From NCBI GenBank assembly GCA_013396635.1, contig WBMW01003136.1, positions 46,574-110,573 on the forward strand: a stretch of DNA of 64,000 nucleotides, in the 5' to 3' direction. The stretch comes from Penelope pileata (lineage: Eukaryota; Chordata; Aves; Galliformes; Cracidae). The notes below the pieces were generated by a model. That model ran no database searches. It was given only the letters and a program-made list of their open reading frames with translations, and was not told the origin of the DNA. The position numbers were made by a program, and so were the translations under genes. Shown one piece after another: positions 34,930 through 47,159 of the stretch (the stretch's first letter is position 1; every line of letters begins with the position of its first letter).

Positions 34930-36591
34930 ATGAACTTGATCAGAATTAGTTTGAATTGAAGCTCAGTAGAATTTTGCTCTAGATTTCATTTGGGTCTATG
35001 GTAACCTATTCTCACTTTAAAGCAGTGATTGAATCAATCATCTCACCAGCATTGTTCTCATTTACTCAGATGTTGATTACTGGATAAATGCCAGGAACAT
35101 CACTTAAGTCCTTTGAATAAAGATATTTTTACTCTGTATACTCTGAATGTTATATCAGCAAGTAAAAAGATGTATTTTCCATGAAAATAAGCATAAGGGA
35201 TTAGTCATATCATTGGAGAATTAGATGGTTGAGATACTATTTGATGAAGATTAAAGACAGAAATCTGGGTGGATGCAATCACCCAGCTAACAGCAAAGAA
35301 TCTCATGTTTGATAATAGATTGAACTGATTCATAAACTTCCCGTGCTGTAATGCTATAAAAAAATTTTATGTGTGACTTCTAGAAGATGAAAAGTGAGCT
35401 TCAGTCCTGAATAACAATCCATTAAAAATGTTCAAAATATATAGAAACTCATAAAGAATTTTTATTCATTTGTAGTATTACATCCTGTTTTTTAAACATG
35501 TCTACTTCAAAATTTTATGACACCTTTCACTTATCATGATTCCAAGAATATAAGATATTCTAAAAAAAAAAAAAATAAAAAATCTTAATATTTCTGTTTC
35601 ACAATACTGTTTTCTCAGTAACATCTATAGTTAAAAATTAATATTACTTCTACACTTCAATGCTAATGCCTAAATGTTTTTCTTTGTAATTCATTATATG
35701 TATGTGACTAGGAATTGATCTTGATCACTGTCATTAGAAATACTTCCCTTGATTATTAACCAGCTCAATTAAATTCAGAATCTAGTCAATGTAAATGATG
35801 CTGGATTTGTTTCAATTTTTATTTTTAAAGAAAATATCAAGTAAATACTTAAGGAAAATATGAAAGTAGAATTCTGACATTTATCTTATATGAATTTGTC
35901 AGCTAATTCATAATGTCATCAAAAGTACAAAATGTGAGCCTACTTTTTTTTTTTTAGATGGTTGCTATTGTTTGGTATTATGTATTGTTTTAATTATTTA
36001 TCATCATGATACATACCATTTAGTATTTATAACATGGAGGTAACAGCATTATAATTAGGTGGGCAATCACAGTTAATTTTTAAAAATATCATCATAATAC
36101 AAGCTTCTCTAGTCTTTCAGTATTAATGATATTACGATATTGTTTCAGAAAGATTCCTCCACCAATTCTTTTAATGCTTTTGGCTGCACATTTGTTTGTT
36201 GGTTGGTTTGTTAGTTAAGAATTTAATTCAGTTTTAGCTAGCATTCAATCAGATCTGTCTTGCAACACAAACTATTATGAATGAATAAATGAACATAATA
36301 ATTACTATTATTAAATGCGTAGATAGGTCAATCCATCTCCTTTAACATATATGAGATCGTAACTGGGATCAAGAATCAATAAAACAATTGAACACATAAA
36401 CTCAAATAATTTCCTCTTCTGATTTTTTATGTCCTTCAAAATCTCAAACAAAACAAAGAAAAAAAATAAAAACTTTTTAACATGTTTTTTCTATCATGAT
36501 CTTTGATTATATTTGTAAATAGACTTTTGGTTAGTATGTATTTTTTAAATTAAACTGATGAAAACACAATTGGTTACTTGATCTTTCTTGA
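34930..36591. other. AT-rich anonymous DNA
   Basis: No element or coding signal recognised. It contains A/T runs near 35562 and 35945, and a TTTG/GGTT patch near 36192-36213. Confidence 0.6.
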
Positions 36592-36596
36592 CTAAG

Positions 36597-37148
36597 TGTC
36601 TTAGTTTCTAACAGAAATTACTTTTCTCATAGTGTCTGATATGAAGCTATGTTTTGGTTTTAGAAGAAAAACAAAACTGATAACACCTGGCAGTGTTGAA
36701 CAGAGCCAAGAACATTTCCAGTTCTTCAGCTTCTTGTATTCTTCTGTCAGCAAAGGGGTTTAGGGGGGCACAAGGAACTGGGAGGGGACAGGACCAGGGC
36801 AGCTGACCCAAAATGACCAAAGAAATGTTCCGTACCATATGACATCATGTGATTTAAGGAGGGGGAGGTAGCTGGGGAGGGACTGCTGCTCAGGGAACTG
36901 GCTGGGCATTGGTCGATGGATGGTGAGCCCTTGCTTTGTGGATCACTTTGTGTATAATTACTGCTATTTCTATTTACTTTTTCCTGCCTTAGTAAATAGG
37001 TTTTTTTGTTTGTTTGTTTGTTTGTTTTTTGTCTCTGCCCACAAGTTCTACTGTATTTTTCTCCTAATTCTCTCCCCATCCCACTGGAGGTGGCGGGTTA
37101 GTGAGTGACTGTGTGGTACTTCGCTATTTACTGGATTAAACCACAACA
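36597..37148 (-). mobile_element. ERVL-like solo LTR (copy 2) with 5-bp target duplication
   Basis: On the minus strand it runs from TGTTGTGGTTTAATCC at 37148 to AACTAAGACA at 36597. It is bounded by CTAAG at both ends (36592-36596 and 37149-37153), a clean 5-bp target-site duplication. The 552-bp length with TG...CA ends and no internal genes defines a solo LTR. The promoter side has CTTAAATCACATGATGTCA and TCATATGGTACGGAACATT, shared in part with copy 1. A (CAAA)n tract sits at about 37003-37027. A 5-bp duplication fits ERVL or class I rather than ERVK. Confidence 0.9.
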
Positions 37149-37153
37149 CTAAG

Positions 37154-37969
37154 ATATCATAGATGTATTCATGTCAAACCTGTTTGCCCACACAGCTTGT
37201 AAACTTTCATACATCAGGAAACATTGTTAAGAAAAAGGTAAAATATGTGGACAACTTCGTCTCACACAGGCTTAATTGGTGGCAAGTGATGTGGTAAATC
37301 AGACATGCTTTTGGTGTTATGAATGTATTTTACTTTTAAATCTACATCTTTCTAAAATAATTGGATCTGATAAGACTTTTTTTCATTTCAAATATGACAA
37401 TAGGAGGACTTGCACTGTTCAATGGTTAGCACAAATGCTCCTATACTGATTGAAGTTGATTATCTTATAACTGTGACTACACAACATTCACTCTTAGTGA
37501 GAGCTATTCCAGTCAGTTATTAGCATAAGGAAATAAACTCTGGGTGCAAATAGAACTGTCAGCAAGATCATTGTTGAGATTATTTAGTTTGTTTTTTCTA
37601 GAATTTTTTTTCTGAAAATTTTGATTACTTATCCTATACAGCAGGTCAGTTCTATAATAAAGACTCACCCTTAGTGTTTTCAAAAATATATACACATAGA
37701 AATTAGAAAACAATTCATAATCCAAATTTTTAAAATTATCTTTCTCTGAAAGTACTTTTTCAGAAGTGACTTTGACAAAATGTCAATTTCCTTGACCAGA
37801 CTACTACCATAATACAGCTCATATGCAGACTGAAACTCCTTTACTGTCTATAATGCTTACATACAGACATACCAATACAAACAATACCAACAGCCTCATT
37901 CTATTCCCTTTTCTGGCTCATAAAGATGAAGGTCCATTAGTGTGAAATATATCCATATTTACAAGGTGG
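37154..37969. other. AT-rich anonymous DNA
   Basis: No element recognised between the solo LTR and the next GC-richer segment. Confidence 0.6.
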
Positions 37970-38510
37970 ATATTTCCAGCAGCTGGGCTCAGTCAGTCTG
38001 CCCAGAAGCTTGCCTTGGACACTCTCCTCACATACCTGAACCTGAGCACATAAGCCTCTGTGGCTTTCAGCATCCACTACAACTGGTGGTACAGATGCTC
38101 ATACACACACCATCACACACCAAGACACACACACACACACATACTCTAACATGAATAAACCAACAAATACACTCATGCTCTGGAATCCTCCAGTAACTTT
38201 GCTTAGACACGCAAGTCCATCCAGTAGCTGGTCCTGGACTCTTACTCTCCACTGTTTCCTCCTGCATGGAGACACACACAAGTACACAAATCCAAGTGTA
38301 TCCAGACCTTATTGTCTCTCCAGTAACTGACTTGGACTTTTAAGTCTTGTCAGTAGTCAACTCTTTCAAGTTTCTCAGTCTCAGACGCACACATCTGGCT
38401 CCCAAGTCACTTGACCTAGCTACCGGCTGGTCTGGCTGGATGTTCACTAGAAATCACAAACCTTCCACTGTTTCTCTATGTTCTTTTATGTGTGGAGAGA
38501 CAAGCTTTTT
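37970..38510. mobile_element. Probable LTR-derived segment with internal CCAGTARCTGG-like motifs
   Basis: This CT/CA-rich, higher-GC segment has recurring pieces: CAGCAGCTGGGCTCAG (37978), CCAGTAACTTTGC (38190), CCAGTAGCTGGTCCTGGACT (38220), CCAGTAACTGACTTGGACT (38321) and ACCGGCTGGTCTGG (38422). CTCCACTGTTTCCTCCTGCA with GGAGACAC (38247) recurs as CTTCCACTGTTTCTCTATG with GGAGAGAC (38460). The layout resembles avian LTRs with degenerate internal repeats, but I cannot fix the ends or name the family. Confidence 0.45.
38103..38141. repeat. (CA)n microsatellite
   Basis: Interrupted CACACA array with a pure stretch of about nine CA units near 38124-38141. Confidence 0.85.
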
Positions 38511-38639
38511 ACTACATAAATTAACATATATAATAAAAATAAAAATGGTAAACATTAACAAAATATATGGATGAACTTCCTCCTCCTAGAAGCATATGAA
38601 TGATGTGAAGTGGACTGGTAACAAACAATAAGAATTTAG

Positions 38640-38900
38640 AAAGAGGAAATAATATTCGATCAACCTGATTGACTTCTGTGATGAGATGACTGGCTCTGGA
38701 GACAAAGGGAAAGCAGTGGATATTGCTTACTTTGACAAGGCATTCAAACTATCTTTGGTAGTATACTTATAGCAAAATGAGTGAGAAATAAACTTCATAG
38801 ATAGACTGTAATGTAAAAATATTAGTGACATCATCTCAGAGTGCTGTGATGAGTATTACCGTGTCCATCAATTTTCCAGTCTAGTATGTTGCAACATTTC
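38640..38900 (+). mobile_element. Highly decayed CR1 fragment (RT motif A region)
   Basis: TCAACCTGATTGACTTCTGT, GATGAGATGACTGGCTCTGG and AAAGCAGTGGATATTG follow the CR1 order leading to motif A. Then TTACTTTGACAAGGCATTC stands where CR1 has the coding for LDFSKAF. The rest decays. No usable frame is left. Confidence 0.7.
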
Positions 38901-38954
38901 AGTGCCCTCCCAAATGAATGAATAACAATGGAAAAGAACAGTCAGACTTGTTGC

Positions 38955-39056
38955 AATTGATAGTGAATCCGTGCTGGCCTATTCCTGGTCACATTCTTCC
39001 CCTTCATGTGCTGCAAAATGTCTTCCACAAGGGCTTGGTCCTTGACTGGCCAAGGG
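38955..39056 (-). mobile_element. Decayed CR1 scrap beside an A-run/N gap
   Basis: CCGTGCTGGCCTATTCCTGG, CCCCTTCATGTGCTGC and TGTCTTCCACAAGGGC match the reversed CR1 region between the RT entry and motif A. It is cut off at 39057 by poly-A and Ns. It is opposite in strand to the scrap just upstream. Confidence 0.7.
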
Positions 39057-39093
39057 TAAAAAAAAAAAAAANNNNNNNAAAAAAAAAAAAAAA
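39057..39093. repeat. Poly-A run with 7-N gap
   Basis: A run of A is interrupted by seven Ns at 39072-39078. The true length of the homopolymer is unresolved. Confidence 0.9.
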
Positions 39094-39785
39094 TGGGTGA
39101 AAATGACTAGCATATAGCGTAATAGATTATTTTGTTAAATATGAAAACTCTAAGATTATTCTAAAAATGTTTATGCTGCTATGTTTTGCAAAGCAGCAGA
39201 ATTTTGAACTATAATACATGGAAGATGAAGTTTCAATTCTTTAGTACTACAGAATATAGAAAAGAACCTATGTGTTATGCTCGGAAAGCCTACCTGTGAA
39301 ATTCTAAAAAAATGAAGAATAAACTATTCTGCCAGATTAACTAAGTGTAGTTAACAAACAAAACCACAAATGCTAAAGCAGTCATAATTTCTATATTAAT
39401 TTCATATACAAATTTTAATATCAAGGAGAGTGTCAGTAAGCTATATTTGTGCAGCTTTAACATTTGTATAGGAACACAGATCACTAGATTAAAGTACCAT
39501 TTAAATGCATTATAATCATCTTAAAAGAAGCAGAGATTACCTTTTTGAATGCTTTTTTACCTTTTGTTTCCAACTTATATGCAAAGAACTACTAATGAAG
39601 GACTTAAGTTTGTATGATCGCACTGATAAACATCAGTGATTGAAAAATAAATTAAAAAAAAAAAAAGTTCCTGGAAGTATTTAGAAACTATGCTTCTCCA
39701 GTAACTTTCATTAGGAAAATACATATACTGATTTTAAACAGCAATGCCATATTCTGAAGTAGAAATTCAAAGGAGCTTTATATTT
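39094..39785. other. AT-rich anonymous DNA
   Basis: No element or coding signal recognised. Confidence 0.6.
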
Positions 39786-39839
39786 TGTCCTGGTTTGACC
39801 TAGCAGACAGCTAAGTCCCACACAGTTGTTCACTCACCN
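39786..39839 (+). mobile_element. ERVL-like LTR 5' edge cut by an N
   Basis: TGTCCTGGTTTGACCTAGC followed by AGACAGCTAAGTCCCACACA and CACTCACC matches the first ~55 bp of LTR copies 1 and 2. A single N at 39839 follows, then unrelated AT-rich DNA. The remainder of the LTR, and possibly more of the element, is probably missing from the assembly rather than from the genome. Confidence 0.8.
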
Positions 39840-41730
39840 TGTAGAAAATGAATCTTAAGTGGATGAAGACAAGTTTTCTCATTCAGTAGATAGCTGAGAT
39901 TGCTGACTCTAATACATTGTGGAGGAGTTATCTTAAGAAATAAAAAAAATAATACAAGCTAAGTTAACAAATTAAGAAAGATTGCACACAGTCTCCATCA
40001 ATGATTCAAAAGAAATCAGACCCCTTCTAATGAATAAAGACTGTCTCCAGAAAGTGATGACTTTGCCTAGCATAGGAAGCTGATCACTCAGGCAAGGAGT
40101 CTGGCAAAACTGTTCATATTGGGCTTGAACATTAACACAAGAGCTGGTGCATAACAATTTGCTTTCAACTCACAGGTACAAAATATGGAAAAAAAATATA
40201 TTCACAACAGGCTGGCTGACCATTGCTCTTCATAAGAAGCAGCTGATGGAGGCATTTCTTCTGATAAAGCAAACTTCTAGTTCTGAGTACATGTAGCCTG
40301 ATGTTCCAGCTACTTAAGTTGTTCTGCTTTACTTATTTGTTCCATTGTGTTACGTGTTCTTCCATGTTATTTTTCTTCTCCAAAATAAATAGCTTGTCCT
40401 TGCTTGCTTATCATTAATCTAACAGTTTTAGTTCTCTGAATAATTTTTTCTCTCTCATTATCAAAATATTGTCTACTTAGACCATAGTAGCAGCTATAAC
40501 ATCAATAAAACAGATTAAACACATGGGAGAAGTAATATCTCCCCAAAATCTATTTCACTGCTCTAGCAAGCCTCAGGATTCTTACAAATTGCAGAAAACT
40601 ACTCAACAAGCCACCTTCTCACAATTGTTCCTGTAATTGGTAATGGAAAGCATTGTTTTCTGTTCATCTGTATTTCACTGGAAGTTTCCCACATTTTCCA
40701 GAGGTTTTGTTCCATTCTAACTACTAACCAGAGTGAATCTACTTTGGAGATGTTTCTCTGTTTTCCACACCAACATAGTTTTAAATGAATGTTTACCAAT
40801 TCATGTCTGTAAATCCTCTGTAATGCTGCTATGATTTTACTATTTCTGTTTTCAAATTTCACAGGAGATTTTTTATCTTCCTTGAAGATAAGCTTTATTT
40901 TTTCTAAATTTTATTACTTCATTGACTTATTTGAATTACCAATTACTTGCTAGTACAATCATATAGTTTCATTTTCTTGGCAGATATCATGTCACTTCCA
41001 AAACACCCATGTTTCATGGACTTTTCCTACTTTTTTATGAACCTCTATATTTTATTCAGTGTTAATATAATGTATTTTGGCATTGGATTGACTTGTAATA
41101 CTGATTTCAAATAACTTAAACGTAATTTTTTTTTTTCAGAGCTACTGGTCCATTCAGTGTGGACACTGTTGAAGGCAGTGCCTGGTCTGTGGCAGTCCGT
41201 AAAGCCAGTCATGTCAGTTTCACTTTTGTATGAGTGTGTCTCCAGGATACATACTCAGTTTTGCTACTGGTTGAATCTGGAAATGGGAAAACAATCATAT
41301 TCATCAACCTCAGTCCCCAGGCTGGGCTTCGCTGACCAGCCTGGAGGAATCCACAGGTTGTGGAGGCATCTGCTGCTCGTGTCATCACTTAGCACCTATT
41401 ATAGCACATTTTACTCTTTAGAGAGTCAAATAAATTTAAAAATCATTTTTTAAAAAAATTTTTCACAGGAGCTAACCTTATAAATTAGACTACAACTGCA
41501 GAATTAAGAAGTGAATGATATTGCATCAGGCTCATGTTTCTGTTTATTTCAATTGTGGGATAAGATTTATTTTAGGAAAATATTCTGACACTGGTAAACT
41601 GCAAAAAGAAAAGATTTTCTTATTTTTACAGGATAATAAAGGGATATGACATATTGTAGTACAAATTATCAATTGCAGTTAGAATTCTAAACAAGACCCA
41701 AGCTAATAATTTATAAGGAGTAATAACAAG
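39840..41730. other. Mostly AT-rich anonymous DNA with a GC-richer patch at 41.14-41.41 kb
   Basis: No repeat recognised. The patch 41140-41410 is distinctly GC-richer than its flanks and contains a 98-residue plus frame (41157-41453) without motifs I can name. It could be a fragment of an unrecognised retroelement. Confidence 0.5.
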
Positions 41731-41944
41731 ACTTCTTATTTATAAGGTGCTTTCCTTATATTAATTTTACTTCCAAATCCCACAGAATTAAGATCTGGGA
41801 ATTGACTAGTAATTGTTTTTATGGATGGTACAGTGACATCTAGAGAAGTTAACTGATTTGCTTAAGGATATACAATCAATGTCAGAAGTAACACTGATGC
41901 AGTTTCTAGTCCACAGCTATACTACACCACTATCTGCCTCCCTC
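41731..41944 (+). mobile_element. MIR/CORE-type ancient SINE relic
   Basis: The order of pieces follows the amniote MIR consensus: TTATAAGGTGCTTTCC, then AGAGAAGTTAACTGATTTGC and TTAAGGATATACAATCAATG (consensus GTTAAGTAACTTGCCCAAGG, then CACACAGC), then CAGAAGTAACACTGATGCAG, TCTAGTCCACAGC and a CCACTATCTGCCTCC end. Divergence is high, as expected for a relic older than birds. Confidence 0.75.
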
Positions 41945-43355
41945 AATAGAGAAAATATCTCTTCAAACAAACTTCCACGTTATCTATGCTTTGACTTTTC
42001 AGAATAGTTAAAAAAGTACCCTCACTACATCCATACTATTAAATGAAAGACTTCCAAGAAGATTCAGTGTTTAACTGCCCACTCTGCTTAATTGCTACGT
42101 CACGTTCAATTTCTACTTTGACCCTCTCCAGCTCAACCAGTCAAGAAAAATTCTAAGCAGTGTAGATAGCCACCAGGCTTCACTACTTGGCGTTGGGGCC
42201 TTTCTTCTATTCAACAACATAGTCAGCTTATGAATTCAAACTTGATTCTAGTAAACTCAATGCTAAAAATTATGTTGATACTACATGAGCACAGTAAATA
42301 GGCTGAATGATATCACTATTAGAAGTAACTAAACGGAGTGAAAGTATTTGCAATGTATTCCAGGTTTATATCACGCCAGTCATTTTTGTGCTGTCAGAAC
42401 TTCACTTCCACGAGTGCCATGTTTTGTGTTTCATACCTAGTGGCTAATGTGTCTGCCTTTTGCTCTAAAATGGGCCTGGGACAAAAGCAGGCTACATCCC
42501 ATTATGAGGGAAGTTGTAACTCGTTCTCAGTTCACCACTTCAGACACACATTATTTATGTTATTTTAGGAAATGTAGTAGGCAGAATAGCCACAGATCTA
42601 AAAATCTACCTGATGGTTTCCATAAATGCAGAACATGCAGTACTTCTTGCAGGGCATATACTGCAATTATCTCCCAAAGCAAGATAGCAGGATTAAGAAT
42701 TGTAATGCTATATTTCAGACTATTGTAGCTAGCCTGGGAATAGCAGTGAAATAAACCAATAAGGGCTCTAAATCAGTTTCATTAAATCTTACTGAAAAAA
42801 AATTGTCAGACCTCAATAGTAACAAAGTAGCAGACTGAAACTTTCAGATTGGATCTGAAGCAATTTCTAAGAATCATTGGATCTTGAAAAAATTGTTTTG
42901 AATCTTCATAGAATCGTTTTTGTGTCAATGCTTTTGATTGTGTTATGAAATATGAAAGGAAGATGTATTGGAGACAAGTCAGATGGGTCATAAACAGCTT
43001 GAAAATAGTGGAAAGACTCTGATTTCAATGGATATTGGTTTAGACATAAAATAGGAGAAAAACTGGAGGATTTTCAAAGTAGCAGTGTAGGAATTATATT
43101 ATTATACTATCTAAATTGACACCTTTTTATACTTAGCCAATAAATTGTTCTTAAATTAAAACATGTCAGAAAGACATCCAGTATTGTTTTAAAGATTTCA
43201 AGTCATGGAAAAATTCCTGTACCTTCAGGGTATCTTTTCTAGTGTTAATTGCTTTCCCTGTGAAAGACTTACATTTTATGTCCAGTACAAGCTCTGCTTA
43301 CTTCAGCAGGAGACCATTATTACATTTGATAATGCTTTCCCAGCTAATTAAACAA
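41945..43355. other. Anonymous DNA
   Basis: No element or coding signal recognised. Small frames at 42338-42728 overlap each other in different phases and carry no motif. Confidence 0.6.
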
Positions 43356-43619
43356 GATCCAGCCTTCCAGTACCTGAAGGGGGCCTACAGGAAAGCTGGG
43401 GAGGGGCTTTTTACAAGGATAGGTAATGACAGGACAAGGGGTAATGGTTATAAACTGGAAGAGGGTAGATTTAGATACTGGAAGTATTCAAAGCCAGGCT
43501 GGATGGGGCTTTGAGCAACCTGGTCTAATGGGAGGTGTCCTTGCCCATGGCAGGGGGTTTGGAACAAGATGATCTCTAAGGTCCCTTCCAACCTGAACCA
43601 TTCTATGATTCTATGATCC
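43356..43619 (+). mobile_element. CR1 LINE 3' end with internal deletion
   Basis: GATCCAGCCTTCCAGTACCT and AAAGCTGGGGAGGGGC open the fragment. The 3' block is GGAACAAGATGATCTCTAAG, then GTCCCTTCCAACCTGAACC and ATTCTATGATTCTATGATCC. Between GGTAGATTTAGATACTGG and AAGTATTCAAAGCCAGGCT about 90 bp normally present in CR1 (the segment with CACTGGCACAGGTTGCCC-like sequence) is missing. Confidence 0.93.
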
Positions 43620-45335
43620 TTTCACCTTCATCAGAAACCTCCTTGTATAGAGGTCTATTCTATCCACTATAAATAGATCCTATAATCATCCTATGTATCA
43701 TGCACATTATATATCAATTCCTTTATCTTTCTTCTTGACAAGTAGATCATGCTCCAGTTTTTAGGCCCTCTAAACTATGTTTAATTTTTTACAACTTTCT
43801 TAAAATACAGATACATGGTACTCATATAATGACTTAATGACTGTTTTATACCATTTTGCTGCTTATATTTCTCCTCTTATTATGAAAATGACGTATCTAT
43901 TATATTTGCTACAATAAACTTGCTGTACGTTCATATTAATCTACATTCTAATCAGACTGAATTTGTCCATTTTGCAGTTAAATTTCACATAGATAGCAGA
44001 AATAAAAATAAATAAATACTTGAAAGCATAAATCAGTCTCTAACTGATGGGATTGTAAAAAGATTTTCCCTTTGAGCGAATTATTCTATAATTGTCTAAT
44101 GTGGGATTTGTATACAGCTGATATTGGCTAGAGACAGGAGAAAAAATAAGAAAACTAATCAACTAATTAGTATTCAAGTTGTATGAAATTAGTATTCCAG
44201 TTTTATGAAATGATATGCCAAAATTTAACTAGAAGGAAGATAATCAAAGTCCTCCTGAGACTTTATTAGCAGACAGGCAGTTTGTCATTTGAGTCTGCTC
44301 TACAAGTTTGAAGCAAGGCTGGTGTATTAAAAGACTCCTATACTTCCTTTTCATGGGAGACCAGGGCTTCAGTATGTTACAGCACAGGAACTCTTAAGCT
44401 GCTTTTCTTAGAAAAAAAACAAAAATGTTCTTTTAACATCACCAGCACTTTCTTTAGCTTCTGGTTAAATTGAATGAGAATAAGAACTTCCTTTGTTTTC
44501 TTGCACAGCTCAAAATGTCTGTTTCCTCTGATCTGCAATTTACCTTTTGATCCTACTAAAATTTTTCAGCTGTATTTTATACAGACAGAGTCATTTAGAA
44601 AGTCTAATCAATTAATAATGAGTTACAAACAAATATTTGTTTTCTAAGGACTTTATCTGACATCTTCAAAGTGTAATATCAGCTAGCTTTCATTATGCAA
44701 GTTTTGACAGCTTGGAGAAGATCCTAAAGAAAGTGTTTCTTATTATGGACTCATATTGGGATTAGAGTTGCTCCTAATTTCATTTATGCTATTTTAACAA
44801 AATCAAATCTTCAAAAGAAATGTTCTTATTTAGTAAAATATATATTAAAACACATTGATCTATCTTTTGCCATACTACTACAGAAGCTGCATCTGCAGAG
44901 CAGATGAAGGTCACTAGTCTTAAGACTGTTCTCAAATATGGTGAATTTGTAAATTCTCATTATGCTTATCCATATCGCTCTTGTAGGGCAACTGAATCTG
45001 ATTCCAAGAAGGGTCACATGCAGTTATATCTGTCCATTGTCAGCTGCAAAGGATAGCATTATTTGCACACTGTAGATGCCTAAATTTAGATGTCAAACTG
45101 TACATCCTTATAGGTGGACTGTATATCAAAGTGCCTGATACAAGATCCAGGGCTTTATTTTGTTTCCTTTGCGTAAGCAGCTATTGCAATCTGAGATACT
45201 TTTGTATACAAGATAGATAGATGTGATTAATAGATATGGCAAAATATCCTTGTGGGATCTGCGCCTTTCTAGAGTGGAAACTAGAAACTGTAGAAGGCAA
45301 AACAGTGCATTGAAAAAAATTCCATATTTCCCATT
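43620..45335. other. AT-rich anonymous DNA
   Basis: No element or coding signal recognised. Confidence 0.6.
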
Positions 45336-46185
45336 TGTCACAGGTTGATGTAGACCAGCTGCAAGACACAAACTCAGCTGTTCTCATATTTCTCCTTGTC
45401 AACAGGATAGGGAGAGAAATCTGAAAGCTGGAAATAAAGGCAGGAAGATCACTTACCAATTATTATCATAGGCAAAGCAGACTAAATTTGGGGAAAATTG
45501 ATTTAAATTATTGTCAATTAAAATAGAGTTGGATGTTGAGAAACAAAGACAAAAATTAAAACAGCTTCTCCCAACTCATCAGTTTTTCTGAGACTCAGTC
45601 TCACTCTTTTACTCCTGACTCTTCTACCTCCCTGTCCTGAATAGTGCAGGGAGTGTGGGGAATGGGTGATTATGGTCAATACACAACAGCTCCTCTGAGC
45701 TTATCCTTCCCCCTCACACTTTTCCCCTACTCCAAAGTGGGTCCTTTCCATGGGCTGCAGTTCCTCTCAGAAGAATTCAATCGACCACAGGCTCTCCATG
45801 GGCCACCATTCCTTCAGGAAATATCCACCTGCTTCAAAGTGGAGTCCTCCAAAAGTTGCAGCGTGGATACCTTTTCTGGCATGGTCTTCTCCATGGGCTG
45901 AAGGAGAATATCTGCTCTGTAGTCTATAGTACTTTCCCCTGCTTCTTGTCTGACCTTGTTTTCTTCAGGATTGTTTCTCACATATTTTTCTCCTCTCTCT
46001 TCACTGACTGTGTAGTCAGTGTTTTGAACTTAAATATGTTCTTCACAGAGGTGCTGCCAGCTTGGCCAATGGGCTCAGCTGTGTCCTGTAGGGGAGCTGG
46101 TTGGAACCAGGGGCGTCTGGCTCCAGGCAGCCCACGATAGAGACCAGCTCTACTAAAACTTTGCCATCTACTCTAAATATACTAT
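45336..46185 (+). mobile_element. ERVL-like LTR, longer and more diverged family
   Basis: Begins TGTCACAGGTTG and has GATAGGGAGAGAAATC where the other LTRs have GATGGGGAGAGAAT. It then has the avian-LTR run of CCATGGGCTGCAGTTCC, AGTGGAGTCCTCC and GGTCTTCTCCATGGGCTG blocks near 45740-45905. CTTAAATATGTTCTTCACAG and GAGGTGCTGCCAGCTTGGCC follow at 46028-46065, and AAAACTTTGCCATC lies near the right end. The last boundary is approximate and I see no clear target duplication. The reading relies on recall of avian LTR consensus and should be confirmed. Confidence 0.72.
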
Positions 46186-47159
46186 GTATGGACAACTGTG
46201 TCAAATTTCTACTTAACACAGTCAATGAAGTCTACAGAGCTTTCATGATAAAATGGGTGTGTCTCATTGAGCTGAATAGGTCTTTACACTCTATGGCTCA
46301 TTTATTTTCCTAAGCACAGGTATATAACATCCCCGGGAGGCCTTAGGGTATACCTGCCTGGTATCCAGATGCTACTCTGGAAAAATGTGGGTCCCCTCTA
46401 AGGCCTGTGAGAGAATTGCTGGCCTAGTTATCATTGATAACTGATATCATTGATACAATGTCTCAGATGACAGCAAGTCTAAATGCAGGCATTTAATGTC
46501 ATCTACTATGTCTTAGGATACACAAAAATCCAGATAGGATGATAAATACAATTCAGAATTAAAGCAAGGTTGCATTAGGAGTTGGAATTGATGTATATTC
46601 CAACTTAAGATATTCTATGATTATTTTGGATAAACAGTTGGGACAGCCCAGGAAAGCACTAGGCAGGTTGGGACAAATTCTTCCCACCAGGATTTTAAGA
46701 GACAACAGGATTCAGTTGCGTAAACCTGAATTTTAATTTTGCCCAAATCATTTCATCTTCAGAAGCTGACTGAATCATCCAGAGCCATTTCTGAAACTTT
46801 ATGATATCTAAGACATTTGTATGGGACCTTCAGATATTTTACAGGACACAAAGAAAATTCATTACCTTCTGGGAGGCAAGAAGAAGCCAGACAGAGCATG
46901 AAGAGGCATGCAGACACCGGTAAGCAATGGAATGTTACAGTTACTCCTACCTCTACTCACTTCAATTCAATTTAAACCAAATTTTTGCATGACAACTGCG
47001 TATTTTCCTCAACACCTCATTGATATTGTGTTCAAATACAAAAAAAGAAGGTAGACTAATCACTCGGATCACACTCTTTTTCCTGTATGTCTTACCTAAA
47101 CTATATGATCTCAATACTGCAAACAAACAAAAAACACTGCTATCCAGTGTCAATCTTAT
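46186..47159. other. Anonymous DNA with one small inverted repeat
   Basis: AGGCCTTAG at 46338-46346 is the reverse complement of CTAAGGCCT at 46398-46406, a stem-loop with a 51-base loop. A possible CR1 tail-like scrap (TTCCAACTTAAGATATTCTATGATT) lies near 46600-46622. Nothing coding recognised. Confidence 0.5.

Noticed and set aside
38067..38287. Cysteine/valine-rich minus-strand frames
   Set aside because: Produced by translating a (CA)n/(TG)n microsatellite. Not a real cysteine-rich peptide.
39040..39093. Poly-A with N gap as evidence for a processed pseudogene
   Set aside because: The adjacent upstream sequence is a minus-strand CR1 scrap, not an mRNA 3' end, and the run is interrupted by an assembly gap.
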